Below, one piece after another: positions 1-7,373 of a stretch of DNA of 64,000 nt. The DNA lies in contig NZ_CP107960.1 of assembly GCF_036077095.1 (NCBI RefSeq), positions 6,386,001 to 6,450,000 on the forward strand, written 5' to 3'. Numbering within the stretch: position 1 is the first letter of the stretch; every line of letters starts with the position of its first letter. Origin of the DNA: Streptomyces sp. NBC_00376 (GTDB taxonomy: Bacteria; Actinomycetota; Actinomycetes; Streptomycetales; Streptomycetaceae). The notes beneath the pieces were generated by a model. The model saw nothing but the letters and a program-made list of their open reading frames with translations. It did not search any database and was not told the origin of the DNA. Made by a program: the position numbers and the translations under genes.

Positions 1-480
1 GAGAACCCCGCCTGCGTCGCCCTCGGCATGAAGTACGTGGAAAAGGAACGGCTGCTCGCCGAGTCCGACCTGATCAGCCTGCACGTCCCGCTGCTGCCGG
101 CGACCCACCACATCATCGGCGCGGACGCACTGGCCCGGATGAAGGACGACGCGATCCTCATCAACTCCAGTCGCGGCGGACTCATCGACACCAAGGCACT
201 GGTCACCGAGTTGCGCGCGGGCCGCTTCCTGGGCGTCGGACTCGACGTGTACGAGGCGGAGGCCGGGCTCTTCTTCCTCGACAAGTCGCTGGAGGGCGTC
301 GACGACGACACCCTGGCCCGGCTCGTCACCTTCCCGAACGTCATCGTCACCTCGCACCAGGCGTACTACACCCAGGACGCGGTGGGCCAGATCATCGACA
401 CCACCGTGCAGAACGTGGCCGACTACCTGGCCGGCCGCCGCAGCGACAACGTCCTCGTCCCCGCGCTCCCGGCGAGCTGA
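1..480 (+). CDS. D-2-hydroxyacid dehydrogenase, D-lactate dehydrogenase-like (3' part)
   Basis: C-terminal part of an NAD-dependent D-2-hydroxyacid dehydrogenase. The reading frame is open from base 1, so the N-terminus lies outside the window. Visible family features are the NAD-domain SSRGG motif with the substrate-binding Arg, the LDVYEAE segment with the catalytic Glu, and TSHQAYYT with the catalytic His near the C-terminus. The Tyr-rich segment after the His and the GLFF loop resemble fermentative D-lactate dehydrogenases (reduction of pyruvate to D-lactate) more than phosphoglycerate dehydrogenases. Exact substrate is inferred. It converges on the anthranilate synthase gene, with a short hairpin between them. 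Confidence 0.85.
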   Translation, partial: ENPACVALGMKYVEKERLLAESDLISLHVPLLPATHHIIGADALARMKDDAILINSSRGGLIDTKALVTELRAGRFLGVGLDVYEAEAGLFFLDKSLEGVDDDTLARLVTFPNVIVTSHQAYYTQDAVGQIIDTTVQNVADYLAGRRSDNVLVPALPAS

Positions 481-501
481 GACCCCGGCCCGCCCGGGGT
501 C
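481..501 (+). terminator. hairpin after the dehydrogenase gene
   Basis: An 8-bp inverted repeat (gaccccgg / ccggggtc, loop 489-493) begins directly after the stop codon. It has no T-run, as is common in high-GC actinobacteria. It lies between convergent genes and could serve both strands. Confidence 0.55.
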
Positions 502-516
502 CCGTCCACCCTTCCT

Positions 517-2403
517 TCAGCCGGCCACCGGCAGCCCCGCCAGCAGCTCCGCCACGATTGCCGCACCGCGCAGCGTCAGCACCGACTCCGGGTGGAACTG
601 CACCGAGGCGAAGCCCGGACCGCGCAGCGCGTGCAGCTCACCGGTGGCCGCGTCCACGCTCACCTCGACACCGTGCGCCGCGAGCTCGTCGGCCACCGGC
701 CCGTCGCAGCGCGCGGTGAAGCTGTTGTAGAACCCGACCGTCTCCGGCCGCCCGAACAGCTCGATCCGGGTCTGCGCACCCTGGTAGGGCACGGCCTTGC
801 GGACGATGTCCAGCCCCAGCTCCGCCGCGATCAGCTCATGGCCGAGGCAGACCCCCAGCAGGCCGTACCGGTGATCCCGGACCAGCTCCGCGGCCAGCCC
901 GCGCATCAGCCGCATCTTCGGATCGGCGGTGTCGCCCGGATTCCCCGGCCCGGGCCCCAGCACGACCGGACCGGTGTGCGCCCGCACCAGCTCGCGCAGC
1001 CCCGGCTCGTCGTAGCGGTGCACCGACACATCCAGACCCGAGGAGCGCAGCAGATGCGCCAGCATCGCGGTGAAGGTGTCCTCCCCGTCGACCACCAGCG
1101 TCCGGCCCGAGAGCTCGTGGGTACGCTCCTGCATCCGCAGCCAGAACGGCGCGAGACCGTCCCGCCGGGCGTCCAGCGCCGCCCGCACCCGCGGGTCGCC
1201 CGCCAGCCGCGGCCGGGCCGCCTCGTCCACCGGCCGGCCGGGCCGCACCCCGAGCGCGGAGAGCACCCCGGCCGCCTTCGCATGGGTCTCGGCGACCTCG
1301 CCTTCCGGATCGGAGTGACGCACGAGCGTCGCCCCGACCGGTACCCGCAGCTCGCCGCCGGCCGAGATGTCGGCGGTACGGATCAGGATCGGCGAGTCCA
1401 GGGTCTGCGCCCCGCCCGGCTCCTGCCGCAGCAGCGCCAGGGCCCCCGCGTAGTAGCCGCGCCCGCCGGGCTCGTACCGCTCGATGACCCGGCAGGCGTT
1501 CTGCACCGGGGAGCCGGTGACCGTCGCCGCGAACATGGTCTCCTTCAGCACCTCCCGCACGTCCAGCGAGGAACGCCCGCGCAGCTCGTACTCCGTATGG
1601 GCGAGATGGGCCATCTCCTTGAGCCGCGGCCCGACCACCACCCCGCCCATGTCGCCGACGGTGCACATCATCTTGAGCTCCTCGTCGACCACCATGGAGA
1701 GTTCCTCGGTCTCCTTGCGGTCGGCGAGGAAGGCCAGCAGACTCTCCGCCGTCGGGCCCTCGGCGGGGTAGCGGTACGTACCGCTGATCGGGTTCATCAC
1801 GACCGTCCCGCCCGACATCCGCACATGCACCTCCGGACTGGCGCCGACCAGCGTCCTGGCCCCGGTGTGCACGACGAAGGTCCAGTACGCGCCGCGCTCA
1901 CCGGCCAGCAGCCGCCGGAAGAGGGCCAGTGCGTCGGCCCGCCCGAAGCCGGGGATCTCGCCCCGGAAGGTCCGCCGGATGACGAAGTTCGCGCCCTCGC
2001 CCTGCCCGATCTCGTCCTCGATGACCCTCCGCACGATCCCGGCGTACTCCTCGTCCCCGACGTCGAAGGCGCCGCCCTGGACCCGCACCTCCCGGACCGG
2101 CAGCCGGTCCAGCACCTCGGTGAGCGGCAGCTCGTACGACTCCTTTGCGACCAGCACGGACAGCGGGGTCCCGTCGTCGCGCACGTCGAAGCCGCGCTCG
2201 GCGATCTGCCGGAACGGCACCAGGGCGAGCGAGGGCAGCTCACCGACGGGGAGGTCGGCGAGCCGGTCCGCTTCGCGGACCCGGCCGATCAGCACCTCGA
2301 CGGTGTCCTGGTCGCGGCCGGGGGTGCGCCTGCGCAGCAGCGCGAACGGCGGGCAGTCGTCGCCCAGGAGCCTGTCGATGACGACATCGGTGCGGTGAGG
2401 CAT
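517..2403 (-). CDS. trpE: anthranilate synthase, fused TrpE-TrpG type
   Basis: Single chain of 628 aa joining a chorismate-binding TrpE domain (about residues 1-400) to a class I glutamine amidotransferase (about 430-625). It would convert chorismate plus glutamine to anthranilate, the first tryptophan-specific step. The TrpE half shows NPISGTYR and the downstream chorismate-site segments (TVTGSP, AGALAL); the amidotransferase half shows the nucleophile in GVCLGHE and the catalytic His in QFHPES. Length and fusion order resemble PhzE-type aminodeoxyisochorismate synthases, but the Trp-codon leader immediately upstream argues for tryptophan supply. The ATG start has a ggaagga RBS. It is divergent from a DAHP synthase gene. 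Confidence 0.9.
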   Translation of the reverse strand: MPHRTDVVIDRLLGDDCPPFALLRRRTPGRDQDTVEVLIGRVREADRLADLPVGELPSLALVPFRQIAERGFDVRDDGTPLSVLVAKESYELPLTEVLDRLPVREVRVQGGAFDVGDEEYAGIVRRVIEDEIGQGEGANFVIRRTFRGEIPGFGRADALALFRRLLAGERGAYWTFVVHTGARTLVGASPEVHVRMSGGTVVMNPISGTYRYPAEGPTAESLLAFLADRKETEELSMVVDEELKMMCTVGDMGGVVVGPRLKEMAHLAHTEYELRGRSSLDVREVLKETMFAATVTGSPVQNACRVIERYEPGGRGYYAGALALLRQEPGGAQTLDSPILIRTADISAGGELRVPVGATLVRHSDPEGEVAETHAKAAGVLSALGVRPGRPVDEAARPRLAGDPRVRAALDARRDGLAPFWLRMQERTHELSGRTLVVDGEDTFTAMLAHLLRSSGLDVSVHRYDEPGLRELVRAHTGPVVLGPGPGNPGDTADPKMRLMRGLAAELVRDHRYGLLGVCLGHELIAAELGLDIVRKAVPYQGAQTRIELFGRPETVGFYNSFTARCDGPVADELAAHGVEVSVDAATGELHALRGPGFASVQFHPESVLTLRGAAIVAELLAGLPVAG

Positions 2404-2449
2404 GGGGTTGTTCCTTCCGGATGGAGGAACGGCTCCCGAAAACGCGGAA

Positions 2450-2553
2450 AAGGCCGCCCCTCGGGCGGCCTTCGCGTGGTCTGTCGCGCGCGATTGTCAG
2501 TGGGCCGCCGGATGAGCGGTCCACCACCAGTTCTGGTTTGTCAGCGCGAACAT
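2450..2553 (-). promoter_or_regulatory. trp transcription attenuator
   Basis: Classic four-segment attenuator on the minus strand. Segment 1 (2516-2524, overlapping the Trp codons) can pair with segment 2 (2500-2508) with one mismatch. Segment 2 (2503-2509) can instead pair with segment 3 (2464-2470, 7 bp). Segment 3 pairs with segment 4 as a terminator (stem 2463-2472 with 2450-2459, 10 bp, 3-nt loop), followed on this strand by tttt. Ribosome stalling at the Trp codons would free segment 2 to sequester segment 3 and allow read-through into the anthranilate synthase gene. Attenuators of this type are known for Streptomyces anthranilate synthase genes. Confidence 0.92.
2497..2553 (-). CDS. 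trpL: trp leader peptide
   Basis: An 18-residue peptide, MFALTNQNWWWTAHPAAH, with three consecutive Trp codons at 2529-2521. Its last codons contain attenuator segment 2. The ATG lies about 98 bp from the divergent DAHP synthase start. No strong Shine-Dalgarno sequence is visible upstream. It is a control peptide rather than a functional protein, and its form matches leader peptides of Streptomyces trp genes. Confidence 0.93.
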   Translation of the reverse strand: MFALTNQNWWWTAHPAAH

Positions 2554-2630
2554 GTTCCGAACCATAGCGGACGCCGGTCTCGTCCGAGCGCGTGTCTCAA
2601 CTATTGAGCTTGTGGCCGGACCCACCGCCG

Positions 2631-2650
2631 AACCCCGTAATGTTGGGGTT
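2631..2650 (+). promoter_or_regulatory. -10 element inside an inverted repeat, DAHP synthase promoter
   Basis: A TAATGT -10-like hexamer (2638-2643) ends seven bases before the GTG at 2651 and is embedded in an AACCCC-N8-GGGGTT inverted repeat. A second small dyad, CTCAA-N3-TTGAG, lies at 2596-2608. No Shine-Dalgarno sequence precedes the start codon, so a leaderless mRNA is likely. The repeat around the -10 could be an operator; its regulator is unknown. No convincing -35 hexamer at normal spacing was found. Confidence 0.45.
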
Positions 2651-4003
2651 GTGACCGTGAACGCCAATACCTCCGTCGCCGGTGGCAACACCTGGCGAGA
2701 CCTTCCCGCGGCGCAGCAGCCCGAGTACCCCGATGCCGAGGCTCTGCGCGATGTACTCGCGGACCTCGAGTCGTATCCGCCCCTCGTGTTCGCGGGTGAG
2801 TGCGACCAGCTGCGCGCCCGCATGGGAGCCGTCGCCAAGGGCGAGGCGTTCCTGTTGCAGGGTGGTGACTGCGCCGAAGCCTTCGACGCAGTGTCGGCCG
2901 ACCACATCCGGGCCAAGCTGAAGACGCTGCTCCAGATGAGTGCCGTCCTGACGTACGCGGCCTCCGTGCCCGTCGTCAAGGTGGGCCGGATCGCCGGGCA
3001 GTACTCCAAGCCGCGCTCCAAGCCGACCGAGACCCGCGACGGCGTCACCCTGCCGACCTACCGCGGCGACTCCGTCAACGGCTTCGCCTTCACCGAGAAG
3101 GACCGCGTCCCGGACCCCGAGCGGCTGAAGCAGATGTACCACGCATCCGCTTCCACTCTGAACCTGGTCCGCGCCTTCACCACCGGCGGTTACGCCGACC
3201 TGCGCCAGGTGCACGCCTGGAACCAGGACTTCGTGAAGTCGTCCCCGTCCGGCCAGCGCTACGAGGCGCTCGCCCGCGAGATCGACAACGCGCTGAACTT
3301 CATGAAGGCGTGCGGCACGGACCCGGCCGAGTTCAAGGCGGTCGAGTTCTACGCCTCGCACGAGGGCCTGCTGCTGGACTACGAGTCGGCGCTGACCCGC
3401 ACCGACTCGCGCACCGGCGAGCTCTACGACACCTCCGGCCACATGGTCTGGATCGGTGAGCGCACCCGCCAGATGGACGGTGCGCACATCGAGTTCGCGT
3501 CGCGGATCCGTAACCCCATCGGCATCAAGCTCGGCCCGACCACCACGGTCGACGAGGCGCTCGGCTACATCGACCGCCTCGACCCCGAGCGCGAGCCCGG
3601 TCGGCTGACCTTCATCGTCCGTATGGGCGCCGACAAGGTCCGTGACAAGCTCCCGGCCCTGGTCGAGAAGGTCACCGCCTCCGGCGCCACCGTGGCGTGG
3701 GTCACCGACCCGATGCACGGCAACACCTTCGAGGCCGCCTCCGGCCACAAGACCCGTCGCTTCGACGACGTCCTGGACGAGGTCAAGGGCTTCTTCGAGG
3801 TGCACAAGGGCCTCGGTACGCACCCGGGCGGCATCCACGTCGAGCTCACCGGTGACGACGTCACCGAGTGCGTCGGCGGCGGACACGAGATCTTCGTGGA
3901 CGACCTGCACCAGCGCTACGAGACGGCCTGTGACCCGCGGCTCAACCGCAGCCAGTCGCTGGACCTGGCGTTCCTGGTCGCCGAGATGTACCGGGACCAG
4001 TAG
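2651..4003 (+). CDS. aroH: 3-deoxy-D-arabino-heptulosonate 7-phosphate synthase, type II
   Basis: Class II (plant/actinobacterial) DAHP synthase of 450 aa. It condenses phosphoenolpyruvate with erythrose 4-phosphate at the entry of the shikimate pathway. Family segments visible include RIAGQY, QGGDCAE, the RGDSVNG region, MVWIGERTR, GIKLGPTT and DPMHGNT. The frame is open upstream to 2552, but the protein is expected to start at the GTG at 2651 (MTVNANTS), seven bases after a -10-like sequence. It is divergent from the trp attenuator and anthranilate synthase gene, so entry and branch steps of aromatic biosynthesis share one intergenic region. The symbol follows common Streptomyces usage. Confidence 0.95.
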   Translation: MTVNANTSVAGGNTWRDLPAAQQPEYPDAEALRDVLADLESYPPLVFAGECDQLRARMGAVAKGEAFLLQGGDCAEAFDAVSADHIRAKLKTLLQMSAVLTYAASVPVVKVGRIAGQYSKPRSKPTETRDGVTLPTYRGDSVNGFAFTEKDRVPDPERLKQMYHASASTLNLVRAFTTGGYADLRQVHAWNQDFVKSSPSGQRYEALAREIDNALNFMKACGTDPAEFKAVEFYASHEGLLLDYESALTRTDSRTGELYDTSGHMVWIGERTRQMDGAHIEFASRIRNPIGIKLGPTTTVDEALGYIDRLDPEREPGRLTFIVRMGADKVRDKLPALVEKVTASGATVAWVTDPMHGNTFEAASGHKTRRFDDVLDEVKGFFEVHKGLGTHPGGIHVELTGDDVTECVGGGHEIFVDDLHQRYETACDPRLNRSQSLDLAFLVAEMYRDQ

Positions 4004-4030
4004 GCATCACCGCAGGTGGCGCGCGTACGA

Positions 4031-4067
4031 CTGTGGGGCACGGATCGATGTGATCCGTGCCCCACAG
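4031..4067 (+). terminator. terminator after DAHP synthase
   Basis: Perfect 16-bp stem (4031-4046 with 4052-4067) and 5-nt loop, 28 bases after the aroH stop. There is no U-tract. Confidence 0.85.
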
Positions 4068-4108
4068 GGCGTCCGGAGGCTTTTAACGCCTCCGGGTGCC
4101 GGGTAAGG

Positions 4109-4127
4109 TTAGGTTAGCCTCACCGAT
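4109..4127 (+). promoter_or_regulatory. iron box upstream of bfd
   Basis: The 19-mer TTAGGTTAGCCTCACCGAT closely resembles the iron box bound by DmdR1/IdeR (DtxR family) regulators of Streptomyces (TTAGGTTAGGCTCACCTAA type). It lies 47 bases upstream of the bfd GTG, suggesting repression by iron-loaded DmdR. The left half-site is perfect; the right half departs in the last bases. Confidence 0.85.
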
Positions 4128-4173
4128 AAACGGGGTGGCAGTGAACGACCGATCCCGCCGGGAGGTGAACCGC

Positions 4174-4488
4174 GTGTACGTCTGCTCTTGCTTCGGCATC
4201 ACGGAGAAGCAGGTCAAGGAGCATGCGGACGCCGGGGCGTGCACGCCGCGGCAGATAGCCTCCGCCTGCAAGGCGGGCACGGACTGCGGCGGTTGCGTCC
4301 GGGCCATCCAGGCGATGCTCGGCCGCGGAGCCTGCCCGCGTCGCGAACTGCTCGACCAGAAGCGGATGCCCGGCGCCGCCGAAGAAACCGCCACGGGTTC
4401 CGGATCCGGACCTGGCGCCGAACCGGGTATCGCCCCCGGCATCGCGCCGGGGATCGCGCCGGGAGTTCTGCTTCCCGACGCGGCCTGA
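4174..4488 (+). CDS. bfd: bacterioferritin-associated ferredoxin
   Basis: Small [2Fe-2S] protein that supplies electrons to bacterioferritin to release stored iron. Cys4, Cys6, Cys38 and Cys41 form the CxC...CxxC cluster-binding pattern of Bfd. I choose the GTG at 4174 because GGAGG sits 9 bases upstream; an in-frame GTG at 4165 overlaps that RBS. At 104 aa it is longer than typical Bfd (about 64 aa), because of a Gly/Ser/Pro tail containing three near-identical GIAP units. It is preceded by an iron box and faces bfr, so release (bfd) and storage (bfr) genes are convergent neighbours. Confidence 0.93.
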   Translation: MYVCSCFGITEKQVKEHADAGACTPRQIASACKAGTDCGGCVRAIQAMLGRGACPRRELLDQKRMPGAAEETATGSGSGPGAEPGIAPGIAPGIAPGVLLPDAA

Positions 4489-4506
4489 GCCGGCCCGGCG
4501 CATCCC

Positions 4507-4986
4507 TCAGCTGTCCGGCTGCTCGATCTGCTGGGCGATGTAGAGCGGCTCACCGAGCTTCTCGACCAGTTCCAGCTGGGTGTCGAGGTAGTCGATGTGG
4601 TGCTCCTCGTCCGCCAGGATCGACTCGAAGATGTTCGCCGACGTGATGTCGCCCTTGCCCCGCATCAGCTCGATCCCGCGCTTGAGGCGGTCGATCGCCT
4701 CCACCTCGACCTGGCGGTCCGCCTGGAACATCTCGGTGACGGTCTGGCCCACCCGCACATGGAACAGCCGCTGGTAGTTGGGCAGTCCGTCGAGGAAGAG
4801 GATGCGGTCCGTGAGGATCTCGGCGTGCTTCATCTCGTCGAACGACTCGGAGCGGGTGTACTTCGCGAGTTTCGTCCAGCCGAAGTTGTCCTGCATCTTC
4901 GCGTGCAGGAAGTACTGGTTGATGGCAGTCAACTCTGCGGTCAGCTGCTCGTTCAGGAACTCAAGGACCTCGGGGTCGCCCTGCAT
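4507..4986 (-). CDS. bfr: bacterioferritin
   Basis: Haem-containing ferritin of 159 aa, expected to form a 24-mer iron-storage shell. All ferroxidase ligands are present with family numbering: Glu18, Glu51, His54, Glu94, Glu127 and His130. Met52 is the inter-subunit haem ligand. The start is set at MQGDPEV (4986), which has an aaggag RBS; the frame extends upstream to 5043 but that part is not Bfr-like. Convergent with bfd. No iron box is seen at its own promoter, so its iron response may differ from bfd. Confidence 0.96.
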   Translation of the reverse strand: MQGDPEVLEFLNEQLTAELTAINQYFLHAKMQDNFGWTKLAKYTRSESFDEMKHAEILTDRILFLDGLPNYQRLFHVRVGQTVTEMFQADRQVEVEAIDRLKRGIELMRGKGDITSANIFESILADEEHHIDYLDTQLELVEKLGEPLYIAQQIEQPDS

Positions 4987-5055
4987 CGCAGAGGCTCCTT
5001 CCAACCGGTGAACTGGCAAGTTGGCCGCATCTTCGCATCGCACCCGATGGTCGTC

Positions 5056-5075
5056 CAGTAAGTACAGGCTTACTG
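5056..5075. promoter_or_regulatory. inverted repeat in the bfr/oxidoreductase divergent promoter region
   Basis: Perfect CAGTAAG-N6-CTTACTG dyad, 70 bases upstream of bfr and 65 upstream of the molybdopterin gene. Spacing of the half-sites suits a dimeric regulator. It does not match the iron box. The regulator is unknown. Confidence 0.5.
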
Positions 5076-5140
5076 TGAGTTGTCCGAATCGCCCCCGGTC
5101 CTGGTCAGGACCACCCCTACCTGTCTGTCACCATGGAGGC

Positions 5141-5773
5141 ATGGGTCAGCCGGAAAGCCGGGAACACCGCGCGTCAGAGCAGTCCGAGCTTCCGCCGGGC
5201 CAGCGACTCCAGCGCGGTTGGCCGGTTACCCACTATGGGCCCGTGCCCAAGTTCAAGCCGGACCGCTGGGAGTTCCGGGTTTTCGGGGCCACCGCGGACG
5301 GTGAGAAGCACTGCTGGAACCACCAGGAATTCTCGGTACTGCCGTTCACCTCGGTCGTCGCCGACCTGCACTGCGTCACGAAATTCAGCATGATCGGTGC
5401 CGAATGGGGCGGAGTGCTCGCCCGCACGGTCCTCGAACTCGCGCCGCCCGCACCGAACGTCACGCACGTGATGGTCTGGGCCGAGTACGGATTCAGCTCG
5501 AATCTGAGGCTCTCCGACTTCGCTTCGGACCGAACGCTTTTCGCCACCCACAAGGGCGGGGAACTGCTCACCGCCGAGCACGGATTCCCGCTCCGCCTCG
5601 TCGTGCCGCATCTCTATGCCTGGAAGGGGCCCAAGTGGGTCCGGGGCGTCGAGTACATGACGGCCGACCGCCGCGGCTTCTGGGAGGAGCGCGGCTACCA
5701 CAACATCGGTGACCCGTGGAGCGAGCAGCGGTACTCCTACCAGGAAGAGCCCGGGGACGGCCCCGAGCTCTGA
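5141..5773 (+). CDS. sulfite oxidase-like molybdopterin-dependent oxidoreductase
   Basis: Protein of 210 aa in the Moco-binding sulfite oxidase/YedY fold family. Visible are the PKFKPDRWEFRVFG entry segment, the molybdenum-ligand Cys in DLHCVTKFS, and the MVWAEYGFSSNL and PHLYAWKGPKWV segments common in this family. No signal peptide is seen, unlike periplasmic MsrP, so a cytoplasmic location is inferred. Substrate unknown. I use the ATG at 5141 (MGQPES); GGAGG is only one base before it, so the start may be used leaderlessly. Divergent from bfr across a palindrome. Confidence 0.85.
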   Translation: MGQPESREHRASEQSELPPGQRLQRGWPVTHYGPVPKFKPDRWEFRVFGATADGEKHCWNHQEFSVLPFTSVVADLHCVTKFSMIGAEWGGVLARTVLELAPPAPNVTHVMVWAEYGFSSNLRLSDFASDRTLFATHKGGELLTAEHGFPLRLVVPHLYAWKGPKWVRGVEYMTADRRGFWEERGYHNIGDPWSEQRYSYQEEPGDGPEL

Positions 5774-5817
5774 CCTGACGGCTCCCGGGCCGGGCCGGTG
5801 GCCCGCCGCCCGGTTCC

Positions 5818-6420
5818 TCAGTGGTGGTACTGGTGCACCACCGCGTGCCCCTTGCCCCGGCCGATCATCCACTTGTTGACCGGTGTGGTGGCGACGAAGG
5901 CGACGGCGAGCGAGATCGCGAGCGCGCCCCAGAACAGCGTGTCGGCGAGCGTGGCGTCCATGGCGCCCGGCCACAGCGCGATCACCCCGTTGTCGATGAG
6001 CTCCATCACCGCGATGGACAGGGTGTCGGCGGCGAAGGCGACCCGCAGGGCGGTGCCGAAGTCGACGCCCGCCTTCAGGATGGAGCGCAGGGTCAGCGTG
6101 TAGCCGAAGAAGAAGGCCAGGACGATCGCGAGCGCCATCGTCGCCATGTTGCCCCAGCCGAGCGCCGTGCCGATCACCATGCCGAGGATCTCGCCGATGG
6201 CGCAGCCGGTGAGGCAGTGCAGCGTGGCCCGTGCGGCCATGGCCCAGCCGACCTTGCCGACGCTGTGGGTGGAGTGGCCGGCGTGATCTGAGTGGTCTGT
6301 GTGGACTGAGTGGCCTGCGTGGTCCGGCTGGGTCGAGTGGTCCACATGAGCGGCGTGGTCCGCGTCGTGGCCGTGCCGGCCGTGTTGGCCGTGTTGGCCG
6401 TGGCGTGTGTCGTGCTGCAT
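5818..6420 (-). CDS. DUF4396 membrane protein with a His-rich N-terminus
   Basis: Protein of 200 aa. The first ~52 residues hold about eighteen His in HG, HA, HSD and DH repeats. About five hydrophobic segments follow, with a GCAIGEILGM stretch and PVNKWMIGRG near the end, typical of DUF4396. The family has no established function. A CsoR-like palindrome about 50 bases upstream of the ATG, together with the His-rich, probably metal-binding N-terminus, suggests a copper-responsive membrane protein. That role is inference. Convergent with the molybdopterin oxidoreductase. Confidence 0.8.
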   Translation of the reverse strand: MQHDTRHGQHGQHGRHGHDADHAAHVDHSTQPDHAGHSVHTDHSDHAGHSTHSVGKVGWAMAARATLHCLTGCAIGEILGMVIGTALGWGNMATMALAIVLAFFFGYTLTLRSILKAGVDFGTALRVAFAADTLSIAVMELIDNGVIALWPGAMDATLADTLFWGALAISLAVAFVATTPVNKWMIGRGKGHAVVHQYHH

Positions 6421-6443
6421 GGCGATCCCCCAAAGCCGAGTAG

Positions 6444-6468
6444 CGGTTCCTGCCGACAGCAGGAACCG
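6444..6468. promoter_or_regulatory. 10-bp inverted repeat in the DUF4396 leader
   Basis: Perfect CGGTTCCTGC-CGACA-GCAGGAACCG repeat between the CsoR-like site and the DUF4396 start. If transcription starts near the palindrome at 6470, this would be a hairpin close to the mRNA 5' end; otherwise it may be a second operator. Confidence 0.5.
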
Positions 6469-6469
6469 T

Positions 6470-6486
6470 ATACCCCCATGGGGTAT
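6470..6486 (-). promoter_or_regulatory. CsoR-like copper operator
   Basis: ATACCCC-N3-GGGGTAT, a 7-3-7 perfect palindrome with the G-tract/TA form of CsoR-family (copper-sensing) operators in Gram-positive bacteria. It sits 50 bases upstream of the DUF4396 ATG. Two further ATGGGGAAT-like half-sites follow at about 6493-6512. Confidence 0.65.
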
Positions 6487-6512
6487 TCCTCAATGGGGAA
6501 TCACATGGGGAA

Positions 6513-7367
6513 TCAGCTGTCGCGCAGCCCCTTCAGCCGCGCCACGTCCGCCGCGTGGCCTTCCTTGCCGCCCGGCGTTTCGATGATCAGCGGTACGCCC
6601 TCGGTCGCCGGATGCGAGAACAGCTCACGGAACGGCTCCTCGCCGATGTGCCCGGAGCCGATGTTCTCGTGCCGGTCCTTGTGGGCGCCCACCACGTCCT
6701 TGGAGTCATTGGCGTGGATCAGTTTCAGCCGGCCCTCGCCGACCGTCGCCACCAGCAGGTCCAGGGTCTGCCGCATGCCCTCCGGGCCGGTCAGGTCGTG
6801 GCCCGCCGCGTAGATGTGGCAGGTGTCCAGGCAGATGCCGAGCTTGGGGTGGGCGTCGAGCGCGTCGAAGTACGGGCCGAAGTCCCAGGTCCGCGAGCAG
6901 AGCGAGAACCCCTGCCCGGCGGTCGACTCCAGCAGCAGATACGGGTCGTCGTCGTGGGTCAGCTCGTCCAGGAGCGGCCGCATGTGCGTGCGTACCTGCG
7001 CGAGGGCCTGCTCGCGCGGCCGGCCGCCGGTCGCCGATCCGGTGTGCACCACGACGCCCAGGGCGCCGATCTCGCGGGCCCGGCGCAGCGAGTGGCGCAG
7101 CGACTCCACGGACTTCTCCACGGTCGCCTCGGTGTGCGACCCGAAGTTGATCAGATACGGGGCGTGGACGTACGCAGGTATGGACGCGTCGGCGCACTCG
7201 GCGCGGAACTGCTCGTCCTGGGCCGGGTTGCCGACGGGTGTCGCCCAGCCGCGCGGGTTGGCGACGAAGACCTGGACGGCCTCCGCCCCCATCTCGCGGG
7301 CGTAGGGGAGGCCGGCCTTGGCGAGGCCGCCGGCCACCGGGACGTGGCCGCCGACTGGGTTGCGCAT
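6513..7367 (-). CDS. nfo: deoxyribonuclease IV (AP endonuclease, endonuclease IV)
   Basis: Zn-dependent apurinic/apyrimidinic endonuclease of 284 aa with the TIM-barrel AP endonuclease family 2 fold, acting in base excision repair. Motifs with metal ligands are visible in order: GGHVPV at the N-terminus, YVHAPY, VVHTGS, LLLESTAG, GICLDTCHIYAAG, HANDSKD, DRHENIG and IIETPGG at the C-terminus. The ATG at 7367 is the natural start. It follows the kinase gene on the same strand with only six bases between them, so the two may be co-transcribed. Confidence 0.93.
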   Translation of the reverse strand: MRNPVGGHVPVAGGLAKAGLPYAREMGAEAVQVFVANPRGWATPVGNPAQDEQFRAECADASIPAYVHAPYLINFGSHTEATVEKSVESLRHSLRRAREIGALGVVVHTGSATGGRPREQALAQVRTHMRPLLDELTHDDDPYLLLESTAGQGFSLCSRTWDFGPYFDALDAHPKLGICLDTCHIYAAGHDLTGPEGMRQTLDLLVATVGEGRLKLIHANDSKDVVGAHKDRHENIGSGHIGEEPFRELFSHPATEGVPLIIETPGGKEGHAADVARLKGLRDS

Positions 7368-7373
7368 ATGGAT

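Noticed and set aside
592-2607. 671-codon frame antisense to the anthranilate synthase gene
   Set aside because: Composition is Arg/Pro/His-rich and no domain is visible; the opposite strand encodes a complete anthranilate synthase.
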